This document shows positions 1 to 5,432 of a DNA stretch of 9,002 nucleotides, piece by piece; positions within the stretch are counted from its first letter, which is position 1; each line of letters opens with the position of its first letter. The notes beneath the pieces are model-generated. The model was given only the letters and a program-made list of their open reading frames with translations, searched no databases and was not told the DNA's origin. The DNA is from Methylococcaceae bacterium (GTDB lineage: Bacteria; Pseudomonadota; Gammaproteobacteria; Methylococcales; Methylomonadaceae): contig CANNNN010000088.1 in the NCBI GenBank assembly GCA_947506075.1, forward strand, positions 1-9,002, written 5' to 3'. Both the position numbers and the translations under genes were made by a program.

Positions 1-1086
1 ATTCTGATTCAGCCACAGACTGAAACCGTCTTTAGCCACGCCGGACACAAAAGCCACGCATTCGCGAGAACTAAGCCGTTCCTTGGTTTGTCCTGAGAAC
101 TGAGGATCTTCCAATTTGACCGACAAGACAAAATGGCAGTTTTCCCAGACATCTTCCGGCGCAACCTTAACGCCGCGCGGCAGGATATTTCGAATATCGC
201 AAAACTCGCGCATCGCTTCGGTAAGTCCAGCCCTAAGGCCGTTGACATGAGTTCCGCCCTGCGCGGTCGGCACCAGATTGACGTAACTTTCAGCCAGCAC
301 TTCCGCTGGATTTTCAATAGCCCAGACTATGCCCCATTCAACCGCTTCATGATTGGCGGCCATATTGCCCATGAACGGTTGTTCCGGGCTGTAGTCGATA
401 TCGCCGATGCGGTCCAATAAATATTCCTTCAATCCGTCCTGATAACACCAGAAATACTCTTCATCGGTTTGATCGATTTTCAGTGATATTTTCAAGCCCG
501 GACATAACACCGCCTTGGCGCGTAATACATGCTTAAGCTTTAAAACCGATATTTTATTGGAATCAAAATATTTTTCATTCGGCCAGAAGCGGATAGACGT
601 TCCGGTATTATTCCTGCCTACCGTGCCGATTTCGGCCAGCTCAGTTTGTTTTTCGCCATCCGCATATTCCATTGCATAAACTTTACCGTTGCGTTTAACT
701 TCTATTTCCAGTTTTGCCGACAACGCATTGACCACAGAAACGCCAACACCATGCAAGCCGCCGGAGAACTGGTAATTTTTATTGGAGAATTTTCCGCCTG
801 CATGCAGCTGGGTCAAAATCACCTCGACACCCGGTATGCCCTGTTCAGGATGAATGTCGACCGGCATACCCCGGCCATTATCAGTAACCAGGACCGAGTT
901 ATCCTTATACAAAACCACATCGATTGCCGTGGCGAAACCTGCCATGGCTTCATCGACACTGTTGTCGACGACTTCCTGCACCAGATGGTTGGGTCTTGTG
1001 GTATCCGTGTACATGCCCGGACGTTTTCGTACCGGCTCCAATCCGCTTAAAACTTCAATCGCCGCCGCGTTATATTCGTTACTCAT
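1..1086 (-). CDS. parE: DNA topoisomerase IV subunit B, N-terminal 362 residues (partial, runs off the left edge)
   Basis: ParE is the ATPase subunit of topoisomerase IV, which with ParC unlinks daughter chromosomes in the cytoplasm. The reading frame is open from the ATG at 1086 to base 1, and the family is about 630 residues long, so roughly 57% is present. The N-terminus carries the GHKL ATPase fold: the QEVVDNSVDEA helix with likely general base E38 and Mg-binding N42, TDNGRGMP at about 68-75, and the lid loop SGGLHGVGVSVVNALS at about 108-123. The transducer domain has PTAQGGTHVNG (GG at 277-278) and the ATP-contacting QTK at 333-335. The opening residues, including GLEPVRKRPGMYTDTTRPNH, follow ParE rather than GyrB. 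The leader has AGGAAG just before the ATG. The gene is divergent from xseB, sharing an 81-bp gap. Confidence 0.97.
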   Translation of the reverse strand, partial: MSNEYNAAAIEVLSGLEPVRKRPGMYTDTTRPNHLVQEVVDNSVDEAMAGFATAIDVVLYKDNSVLVTDNGRGMPVDIHPEQGIPGVEVILTQLHAGGKFSNKNYQFSGGLHGVGVSVVNALSAKLEIEVKRNGKVYAMEYADGEKQTELAEIGTVGRNNTGTSIRFWPNEKYFDSNKISVLKLKHVLRAKAVLCPGLKISLKIDQTDEEYFWCYQDGLKEYLLDRIGDIDYSPEQPFMGNMAANHEAVEWGIVWAIENPAEVLAESYVNLVPTAQGGTHVNGLRAGLTEAMREFCDIRNILPRGVKVAPEDVWENCHFVLSVKLEDPQFSGQTKERLSSRECVAFVSGVAKDGFSLWLNQN

Positions 1087-1117
1087 ACTTCCTAATCACT
1101 CACAATTCAATTTCAGA

Positions 1118-1123
1118 TATAAT
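1118..1123 (+). promoter_or_regulatory. Candidate -10 box for xseB-ispA
   Basis: A perfect TATAAT lies 44 bp before the xseB start, in the gap between the divergent parE and xseB genes. No convincing -35 box is present 16-18 bp upstream (the bases there read close to ATCACT), and there is no TG extension. Its position is right for an xseB-ispA promoter, but in an A+T-rich gap the hexamer could occur by chance. Confidence 0.35.
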
Positions 1124-1167
1124 GCCCTGGTTAATTTATATCGTATCACTAAAAATACCTTTATCTC

Positions 1168-1401
1168 ATGCCGAAAAAGAAAACCACGACTTTATTCGAA
1201 GACTCACTCGCCGAACTTGAACAATTGGTTAACCAGCTTGAACAAGGCGACATTTCGCTGGAAGAATCCTTAAAGTCCTTTGAACGCGGCGTTAATCTGA
1301 CCCGAACCTGCCAAAAAGCCTTACAAGAGGCCGAACAGAAAGTTCAAATTTTAATTGAAAACAACGGCACTCAAACCCTGGAGATGTTTACCGATGAGTA
1401 A
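1168..1401 (+). CDS. xseB: Exodeoxyribonuclease VII small subunit
   Basis: XseB is the small subunit of exonuclease VII, which degrades single-stranded DNA from both ends in mismatch and damage repair. Several small subunits bind one catalytic XseA. The 77-residue protein has the family's usual length (about 80) and its hallmark pattern: FEDSLAELEQLVNQLEQGDISLEESL at 10-35, then FERGVNLTRTCQKALQEAEQKV. The two helices form the coiled hairpin of this family. The ATG at 1168 places the conserved segment correctly, although no clear Shine-Dalgarno sequence precedes it. The stop codon overlaps the start of ispA by 8 bp, so the two are almost certainly co-transcribed and translationally coupled. 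XseA is not encoded in this window. Confidence 0.95.
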   Translation: MPKKKTTTLFEDSLAELEQLVNQLEQGDISLEESLKSFERGVNLTRTCQKALQEAEQKVQILIENNGTQTLEMFTDE

Positions 1402-2290
1402 TGCGCTAAAAGACTATCTTGATTTTTGCCAAACCCGCGTAGAAAAAGCTTTAGAAGCGCGTCTGCCTGGCGAAAATATTCTGCCGAACAAACTGCATCG
1501 CGCGATGCGCTACAGTACTTTAGATGGCGGCAAGCGCATGCGGCCGATGCTGACCTATTGCACAGGAAAAACCCTGGGGCTCGCCCCGGAAGCTTTGGAC
1601 GGTCCGGCCTGTGCGGTCGAATTCATTCACGTTTATTCGCTGATCCATGACGATCTTCCTGCCATGGACGATGACGATCTCAGACGCGGCAAAGCCACCT
1701 GTCATGTCGCCTTCGATGAAGCAACCGCCATCTTGACCGGCGATGCGCTGCAGGCTTTAGCTTTTGAAATTCTGGCCAATGATCCCAGTATCACTGCAAC
1801 TCCCGAAGGCCGATTGAAAATGATTATCGCCTTAGCCAAAGCCAGTGGTTCACAGGGCATGGTAGGCGGCCAGGCCATTGATCTGGAATCGGTAGGTACC
1901 CGTCTGACCCTGCCTGAACTGGAAAACATGCATATCCATAAGACCGGTGCGTTGATTCGCGCGAGCGTCAACATGGCAACATTGGCAAAAGCCGATATTG
2001 ATCCTGCTGTCGCCAAAAAACTGGATAATTATGCCAAATGCATAGGCCTGTCGTTTCAGGTTAAAGATGACATACTCGACCAAGAAAGCGACACCGCAAC
2101 CCTGGGCAAAACCCAAGGCAAGGATCAGGATAATGACAAACCCACCTACCCTGCCCTATTAGGACTGGCCGGTGCCAAACAAAAAGCTCAGGAACTGCAC
2201 GAACAAGCACTGGACAACTTGAGTATTTTCGGCAGCGAAGCCGATTTATTGCGGAATTTATCTCTGTATATTATTCAGCGGGATCATTAA
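1394..2290 (+). CDS. ispA: (2E,6E)-farnesyl diphosphate synthase (geranyltranstransferase)
   Basis: IspA condenses dimethylallyl diphosphate with two isopentenyl diphosphates to give farnesyl diphosphate, the precursor of undecaprenyl carrier, quinone side chains and, where present, hopanoids. The 298 residues match the family length. Visible motifs are GGKRMRP (45-51) for diphosphate binding, the first Asp-rich motif DDLPAMD (D86, D87, D92) and the second DDILD (D225, D226, D229), each binding Mg ions. The aromatic Y81, five residues before the first Asp-rich motif, is the chain-length stop expected of a farnesyl rather than longer-chain synthase. The ATG at 1394 was chosen over the in-frame ATG at 1355 because it gives the family's N-terminus and lies 10 nt after GGAG; the longer form would add 13 atypical residues within xseB. 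In many relatives dxs follows, but not here. Confidence 0.96.
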   Translation: MSNALKDYLDFCQTRVEKALEARLPGENILPNKLHRAMRYSTLDGGKRMRPMLTYCTGKTLGLAPEALDGPACAVEFIHVYSLIHDDLPAMDDDDLRRGKATCHVAFDEATAILTGDALQALAFEILANDPSITATPEGRLKMIIALAKASGSQGMVGGQAIDLESVGTRLTLPELENMHIHKTGALIRASVNMATLAKADIDPAVAKKLDNYAKCIGLSFQVKDDILDQESDTATLGKTQGKDQDNDKPTYPALLGLAGAKQKAQELHEQALDNLSIFGSEADLLRNLSLYIIQRDH

Positions 2291-2304
2291 AACTGCATTT
2301 ATTT

Positions 2305-2334
2305 GTCGGGTTACGCTATGCTAACCCGACCTAC
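2305..2334 (-). repeat. REP-like palindromic element with GTAG head
   Basis: On the minus strand the element reads GTAG directly followed by GTCGGGTTA, an 8-nt loop and TAACCCGAC. The two 9-bp arms (2305-2313 and 2322-2330) are perfectly complementary. A GTAG tetranucleotide 5' of an imperfect palindrome is the hallmark of REP elements mobilised by RAYT (REP-associated tyrosine) transposases of the IS200/IS605 type. It sits 14 bp after the ispA stop, the usual intergenic place for such elements. It may help end transcription or protect the ispA transcript, but no T-run follows on either strand, so it is not a typical intrinsic terminator. No second copy and no RAYT gene are present in this window. 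Confidence 0.75.
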
Positions 2335-2435
2335 GCTTTGATACACCCTCCTGGTAAATCCCCAAGCTCTCTTTAAAATCGCCGCTAACGGCCGATAACA
2401 TATTCAAAGGCAGTACTAGCCAATTTATTGTCATA

Positions 2436-2454
2436 CGGCATTCCGATGCCGGAA
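2436..2454. repeat. Overlapping short inverted repeats upstream of the small gene
   Basis: CGGCAT and ATGCCG (2436-2441 and 2446-2451) are perfect 6-bp arms around TCCG. A second, mutually exclusive pairing uses TTCCG (2441-2445) and CGGAA (2450-2454). The site lies about 67 bp upstream of the sigma-54-like element, a distance at which activators can bind. Without a recognised consensus it is only a candidate operator. Confidence 0.35.
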
Positions 2455-2492
2455 CATGGGTTTGCTGCAAGACTTAATGACATTTCAACATA

Positions 2493-2506
2493 CTGACATA
2501 TATCAA
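2493..2506 (+). promoter_or_regulatory. FNR/ANR-like binding site (candidate)
   Basis: CTGAC-ATAT-ATCAA matches 8 of 10 defined positions of the FNR/ANR consensus TTGAT-N4-ATCAA, the site of the oxygen-sensing iron-sulfur activator. Its centre (2499.5) lies about 41 bp before the likely transcription start near 2541-2544, the classical class II activator distance. The same bases also give 8 of 9 defined positions of the IHF consensus at 2501-2513, so the two readings compete. TGACAT recurs at 2478, 2494 and 2544. Confidence 0.35.
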
Positions 2507-2517
2507 TATATTTAAAC

Positions 2518-2533
2518 CGGCACTTTTTATGCC
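2518..2533 (+). promoter_or_regulatory. Candidate sigma-54 (-24/-12) promoter for the small gene
   Basis: The sequence CGGCACTTTTTATGCC has GG at 2519-2520 and GC at 2531-2532, the exact 12-bp offset required by RpoN. It contains GGCAC and TGC of the consensus TGGCAC-N5-TTGC. The predicted start near 2544 leaves a leader of about 34 nt that contains the AAGGAG ribosome binding site. A caveat is that GGCA and TGCC are also inverted repeats, and a weak sigma-70 reading (TCAACA, 16 bp, TATATT) exists just upstream. Confidence 0.4.
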
Positions 2534-2564
2534 TTATGGATAGTGACATGTATTAACTGTTTTC

Positions 2565-2570
2565 AAGGAG
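2565..2570 (+). promoter_or_regulatory. Strong Shine-Dalgarno of the 65-residue gene
   Basis: AAGGAG ends 7 nt before the ATG at 2578. It is the best ribosome binding site on the plus strand of this window and is the main support that the short reading frame is truly translated. Confidence 0.8.
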
Positions 2571-2577
2571 AACGATC

Positions 2578-2775
2578 ATGGCCACACAAAATACAACAGA
2601 TTCGTCCTGGACCGTGTTTATCGAAATATTAAGCGATGAATTCACCGACAAAACCGGCTTTGGGGTTTATGCCCATATCACACCAGTCGATATCAATCAG
2701 GCGTACCAGCAATATCAGCAGCGCAATGCACCGATGCGACTGTTCGCCCGTGAATATGTCCGCCACCATGCTTAG
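2578..2775 (+). CDS. Hypothetical 65-residue protein
   Basis: I do not recognise this protein. It is 65 residues long, soluble-looking, without signal peptide, membrane segment or cysteine. It has a central stretch WTVFIEIL, then DEFTDKTGFGVYAHITP, and a C-terminal half rich in Gln, Arg and Tyr (AYQQYQQRN, LFAREYVRHH). A polar N-terminus, a mixed hydrophobic strand and a likely C-terminal helix suggest a small folded domain. Evidence that it is real is the AAGGAG seven bases upstream, a plausible promoter with sigma-54-like and FNR-like sites, and an isolated position with no longer reading frame competing. It is convergent with copA, with 7 bp between the two stop codons, so it may be co-regulated by read-through but need not be functionally linked. 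It could be a stress- or oxygen-responsive small protein; this is inference only. Confidence 0.7.
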   Translation: MATQNTTDSSWTVFIEILSDEFTDKTGFGVYAHITPVDINQAYQQYQQRNAPMRLFAREYVRHHA

Positions 2776-2786
2776 CATTGAGCTAA
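2772..2786. terminator. Weak hairpin spanning both convergent stop codons
   Basis: TTAGC (2772-2776) and GCTAA (2782-2786) are perfect 5-bp arms around ATTGA. Each arm contains one of the two TAG stop codons (2773-2775 plus, 2783-2785 minus). The 7-bp gap leaves no room for a normal terminator. The stem is short and has no T-run, so efficient termination here is doubtful. Confidence 0.2.
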
Positions 2787-5014
2787 CTGAATTTCGTCCA
2801 GCGCAATCGATTGGCGTTGGTCACCACGGTCACAGAAGACATCGCCATAGCTGCGCCCGCTATCATCGGATTTAACAACACGCCGAACAGCGGATACAAC
2901 AAACCTGCCGCGACCGGGATGCTGATGATGTTATAGAAAAATGCGCCGACCAGGTTTTGCTTGATATTAATGACGGTGGCTTTTGATAATTCAATCGCTT
3001 CAGGCACTTTCAGCAGGGAGCCCTGTAAAATAACGACATCGGCGCTTTCAATAGCGACATCGGTTCCGGTACCGATTGCAAAGCCGACATCAGCCTGGGC
3101 CAATGCCGGCGCATCATTAATGCCATCGCCAACCATGCCGACGATTTCACCAGCCAGTTGCAACTCTTTAACTACTGCGGCTTTATCCTGAGGCAACACC
3201 TGTGCCCGCAGTTCAGAAATACCTGCCTGTTTGGCTATCGAAGCAGCTGTGATTTGATTATCCCCAGTCACCATGATGATGCGCACACCCAGATCATTCA
3301 GCACGCGAACCGCCTCTGCCGAATCCTTTTTAATCGGATCGGCAACCGCAATAATGCCGCCGATTTGATTGTCTACGGCAAGCAACATAGGCGTTTGCCC
3401 CAAAGCCGACAGCTCTTCAATTCGGTTTTTAAATCGCTCGCAACTGACGCCTTGCTGATCCATTAGCGCCTGATTGCCAAACAGCACCCGCTGCTCATTA
3501 ATGGTTGCGACCACCCCGTGCCCGGCAATAGCTGAAAATTGCTTAACTTTTTCCGGTTTTATTTTACGTAGCTCAGCGGCCGCCAAAATAGCAGCTGCCA
3601 GCGGATGTTCCGAGCCTGATTCGATGCTCGCCGCAAGTCTCAGCAGTTGTTCTTCGCTAATATCGCCAATAGTTTCAATCATTGAAACTACCGGTTTGCC
3701 TTCGGTTACCGTGCCTGTTTTATCGAGGATCAGACAGGTCAACTTACCCGCCGTTTGCAAGGCTTCACCTTTGCGGATCAAGATGCCTGATTGAGCGGCT
3801 CGGCCCACCGCCACCATTACCGATATAGGCGTTGCCAAACCCAGCGCACAAGGACAGGCAATAACCAGAACAGTCATAGCCGTTACAAAGGCGTAGCCCA
3901 AGGAAGGCTCCGGCCCAAAAGTGTACCAGATCAAAAAAGTCAATACTGAAAGCACAACCACGACCGGTACAAAAATACTGGAAATCTTATCGGCCAACCG
4001 GGCAATTTCCGGTTTGCTGCTTTGCGCCTGCCGGACGCTGCTGATAATCTGCGCCAGTGCCGTATCGCGGCCGATGCGAGTTGCGGTAAATAAAAAACTG
4101 CCGGTCTGATTCACGGTTCCGGCAACCACTTGAGCGCCTATGGTTTTTTCTACTGGCAATGATTCGCCGGTCAGCATCGACTCATCGACAGTGGAATGGC
4201 CTTCCAGCAACACGCCGTCAACGGCGATTTTCTCGCCGGGTCTGACCCGTAACGTTTCACCCAAGCCGACTTGCTCGATAGCAATATCGATTTCCTCGCC
4301 ATTTCTGATCACTCTAGCGGTACGCGGTTGCAAGCCGATCAATTGACGTATCGCGCTGGAGGTTTTACCTCTAGCCAGGGTTTCAAGTCCGGAGCCCAGA
4401 TTAATAAAAGCCAGGATCATCACAGCCGCTTCAAAATAAGCATGTTTCGCCAGGGACGGCAACACGTCGTAATAATCGAGCACAATGCAGGAATACAGCC
4501 AGGCCGAACCGGTGCCCAGCGCAATCAGGGTATCCATGTTGGCCTGTCCGAGCCTTAATGCCGTGTATGCGCCGCTGTAAAAGTGCCAGCCTGAATAAAA
4601 CATAATGCTTAGGGTGATCAACGCAACTTCCGGCCAGAACCATAGACCTGCAGTCGAACCGATTTCAGGCAGCCAGGCAAGATGCTCGGCCACCATCAGC
4701 AACAAGCCAAAGATTGCCGCCACCGCCGCTTTTTTCATCAGCTGACGGTAACGTTGCAACTCCTGCTGTTCCTGTTCGGAAGCATCCTCAAAGCCTTCCA
4801 TCACCGCTGCATCGTAACCGGCGGCTTTAGCAGCCCGCTTTAACTGTTCAGGGTCGGCATGCCCCTTAACTACAGCAGAATGATCGGCAAAATTGACACT
4901 GACCGAAGTCACTCCGTCAACTGCCGCCAATGCCCCCTCAACAGCGCTGACGCATCCGGCGCAACGCATACCTAAAATCGATAACCGTAGTTCGCCTGAA
5001 GTCTCAGTACTCAT
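2783..5014 (-). CDS. copA: Cu(I)-exporting P1B-type ATPase
   Basis: This inner-membrane pump exports Cu(I) from the cytoplasm using ATP, for detoxification or for loading exported copper proteins. The 743 residues include one N-terminal heavy-metal domain with GMRCAGC (C18, C21), membrane helices from about 95, TGES of the actuator domain (282-285), the metal-binding CPC (387-389) in its helix, the phosphorylated D431 in DKTGT, the nucleotide-binding HP (470-471), TGDN (583-586) and GDGINDAP (629-636). YN (694-695) and MSS (725-727) in the last helices are the remaining ligands typical of the Cu(I) class rather than Zn/Cd pumps. The start at 5014 is preceded by AAGGAAAGG and lies 9 bp after copZ, so they form a copZA operon. 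One metal domain instead of two fits a genome where CopZ is encoded separately. A role in oxidase maturation (CcoI/FixI-like) is less likely given the CopZ partner. Confidence 0.95.
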   Translation of the reverse strand: MSTETSGELRLSILGMRCAGCVSAVEGALAAVDGVTSVSVNFADHSAVVKGHADPEQLKRAAKAAGYDAAVMEGFEDASEQEQQELQRYRQLMKKAAVAAIFGLLLMVAEHLAWLPEIGSTAGLWFWPEVALITLSIMFYSGWHFYSGAYTALRLGQANMDTLIALGTGSAWLYSCIVLDYYDVLPSLAKHAYFEAAVMILAFINLGSGLETLARGKTSSAIRQLIGLQPRTARVIRNGEEIDIAIEQVGLGETLRVRPGEKIAVDGVLLEGHSTVDESMLTGESLPVEKTIGAQVVAGTVNQTGSFLFTATRIGRDTALAQIISSVRQAQSSKPEIARLADKISSIFVPVVVVLSVLTFLIWYTFGPEPSLGYAFVTAMTVLVIACPCALGLATPISVMVAVGRAAQSGILIRKGEALQTAGKLTCLILDKTGTVTEGKPVVSMIETIGDISEEQLLRLAASIESGSEHPLAAAILAAAELRKIKPEKVKQFSAIAGHGVVATINEQRVLFGNQALMDQQGVSCERFKNRIEELSALGQTPMLLAVDNQIGGIIAVADPIKKDSAEAVRVLNDLGVRIIMVTGDNQITAASIAKQAGISELRAQVLPQDKAAVVKELQLAGEIVGMVGDGINDAPALAQADVGFAIGTGTDVAIESADVVILQGSLLKVPEAIELSKATVINIKQNLVGAFFYNIISIPVAAGLLYPLFGVLLNPMIAGAAMAMSSVTVVTNANRLRWTKFS

Positions 5015-5023
5015 AACCTTTCC

Positions 5024-5239
5024 TTAAGAAGTCTCTACGGAAAAACCCGCTTCAATAACCGCGTCGACAATAACAGCCAGACTGGTTCTTTCAGTGTCAA
5101 ACTCGACCTTAACCTCCTTATCTTTGCTCGATGCATTAACCGAAAATACACCATCGATAGCTTGCAGTTTAGTTGTTACATTGGTTTCACAACCACCACA
5201 TTTCATGCCGATTACATTTAACGATACAGATTCAATCAT
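5024..5239 (-). CDS. copZ: Copper chaperone, heavy-metal-associated domain protein
   Basis: This 71-residue cytosolic protein is a single heavy-metal-associated domain with a beta-alpha-beta-beta-alpha-beta fold. It carries GMKCGGC (M12, C14, C17), which binds Cu(I) for transfer to the metal domain and membrane entry site of CopA. The following helix ETNVTTKLQ and the strands EVKVEFD and GFSVE fit the family. The ATG at 5239 is preceded by GAGGAAA at a good distance. It is the first gene of copZA, and the upstream gap is shared with the divergent EAL-HDOD gene. A mercury-type chaperone (MerP) is unlikely because there is no signal peptide and the neighbour is a Cu(I) ATPase. Confidence 0.92.
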   Translation of the reverse strand: MIESVSLNVIGMKCGGCETNVTTKLQAIDGVFSVNASSKDKEVKVEFDTERTSLAVIVDAVIEAGFSVETS

Positions 5240-5300
5240 CTTTGTTTCCTCGCGTTGCTAGAAGTGTTGCAGTACAGTGTTTCTAAAGTAGAATATTCAT

Positions 5301-5331
5301 ATGATACTCGACTGATAGTCGATTACCATGG
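5301..5331 (-). promoter_or_regulatory. Candidate copZA promoter with a dyad in its spacer
   Basis: Read on the minus strand, TATCAT (5306 to 5301, 5 of 6 to the -10 consensus) lies 19 bp from a poor -35 (CCATGG, 5331 to 5326). The dyad TCGACT-ATC-AGTCGA (5308-5322) is almost centred in this long spacer. A long spacer with a central dyad is the layout of promoters activated by MerR-family copper sensors such as CueR, but the usual CueR arms (CCTTCC and GGAAGG) are absent. The leader would be about 55 nt. Confidence 0.3.
5308..5322. promoter_or_regulatory. Inverted repeat, candidate operator between copZ and the EAL-HDOD gene
   Basis: TCGACT and AGTCGA are perfect 6-bp arms around GAT; two more pairs match beyond one mismatch (TA at 5305-5306 with TA at 5324-5325). 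It overlaps the -35 of the rightward promoter and the spacer of the candidate leftward promoter, so one regulator could govern both directions. The perfect palindrome TACCATGGTA (5324-5333) abuts it and overlaps the rightward -10. Confidence 0.4.
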
Positions 5332-5337
5332 TATAAA
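5308..5337 (+). promoter_or_regulatory. Candidate promoter of the EAL-HDOD operon, extended -10
   Basis: TGGTATAAA (5329-5337) is an extended -10 box (TGn plus TATAAA, 5 of 6). TCGACT (5308-5313, 4 of 6) lies 18 bp upstream as -35. The predicted start near 5344 gives a leader of about 90 nt that contains the large palindrome at 5359-5374. Confidence 0.55.
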
Positions 5338-5346
5338 TTCGCCTAA

Positions 5347-5392
5347 ATAGGGAATTACGCTAGGCTAGCCTAGCCTTTAAAACGAACCCTAT
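5347..5392 (+). repeat. Nested palindrome in the EAL-HDOD leader
   Basis: GCTAGGCTAGCCTAGC (5359-5374) is a perfect 16-bp palindrome with three CTAG tetramers at 5-bp spacing. It is enclosed by a second pair of arms, ATAGGG (5347-5352) and CCCTAT (5387-5392). As RNA this gives a lower stem, an internal loop and a CTAG-closed hairpin immediately after the predicted transcription start. As DNA it could be an operator. No T-run follows, so it is not a normal terminator, and it does not resemble the c-di-GMP riboswitch cores I know. Confidence 0.6.
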
Positions 5393-5432
5393 ACCTAAAA
5401 GCATTTAAATCCTACACCTTAAAATCATTAAA

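Noticed and set aside
9..317. 102-codon minus-strand reading frame
   Set aside because: It is a shifted frame inside parE. The parE frame is open through this stretch and encodes conserved ParE motifs such as PTAQGGTHVNG.
1..1086. GyrB instead of ParE
   Set aside because: The N-terminal segment with MYTDTTRPNH and the RLSSRECVAFVSG stretch follow ParE, whereas GyrB typically has MYIGDT at this place.
1355..1393. Upstream in-frame ATG for ispA
   Set aside because: The extra 13 residues lie inside xseB in another frame and are not family-like; the ATG at 1394 has a better-placed GGAG.
2305..2334. Intrinsic terminator after ispA
   Set aside because: The stem is strong but no T-run follows on either strand, and the GTAG head fits a REP element better.
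2321..2401. 26-codon minus-strand frame between ispA and the small gene
   Set aside because: It has no ribosome binding site, ends inside the REP-like hairpin and has no recognisable product.
3474..3794. Plus-strand reading frames within copA (here and at 2961-3191, 3158-3466, 4140-4558)
   Set aside because: They are antisense shadows of copA, whose frame is continuous with all P-type ATPase motifs.
5240..5432. CueR, CsoR or CopY copper boxes upstream of copZ
   Set aside because: None of the known arm sequences is present; only unrelated palindromes are seen.
5341..5432. c-di-GMP riboswitch before the EAL-HDOD gene
   Set aside because: The leader lacks the conserved core I would expect for either known class and consists mainly of a simple nested palindrome.
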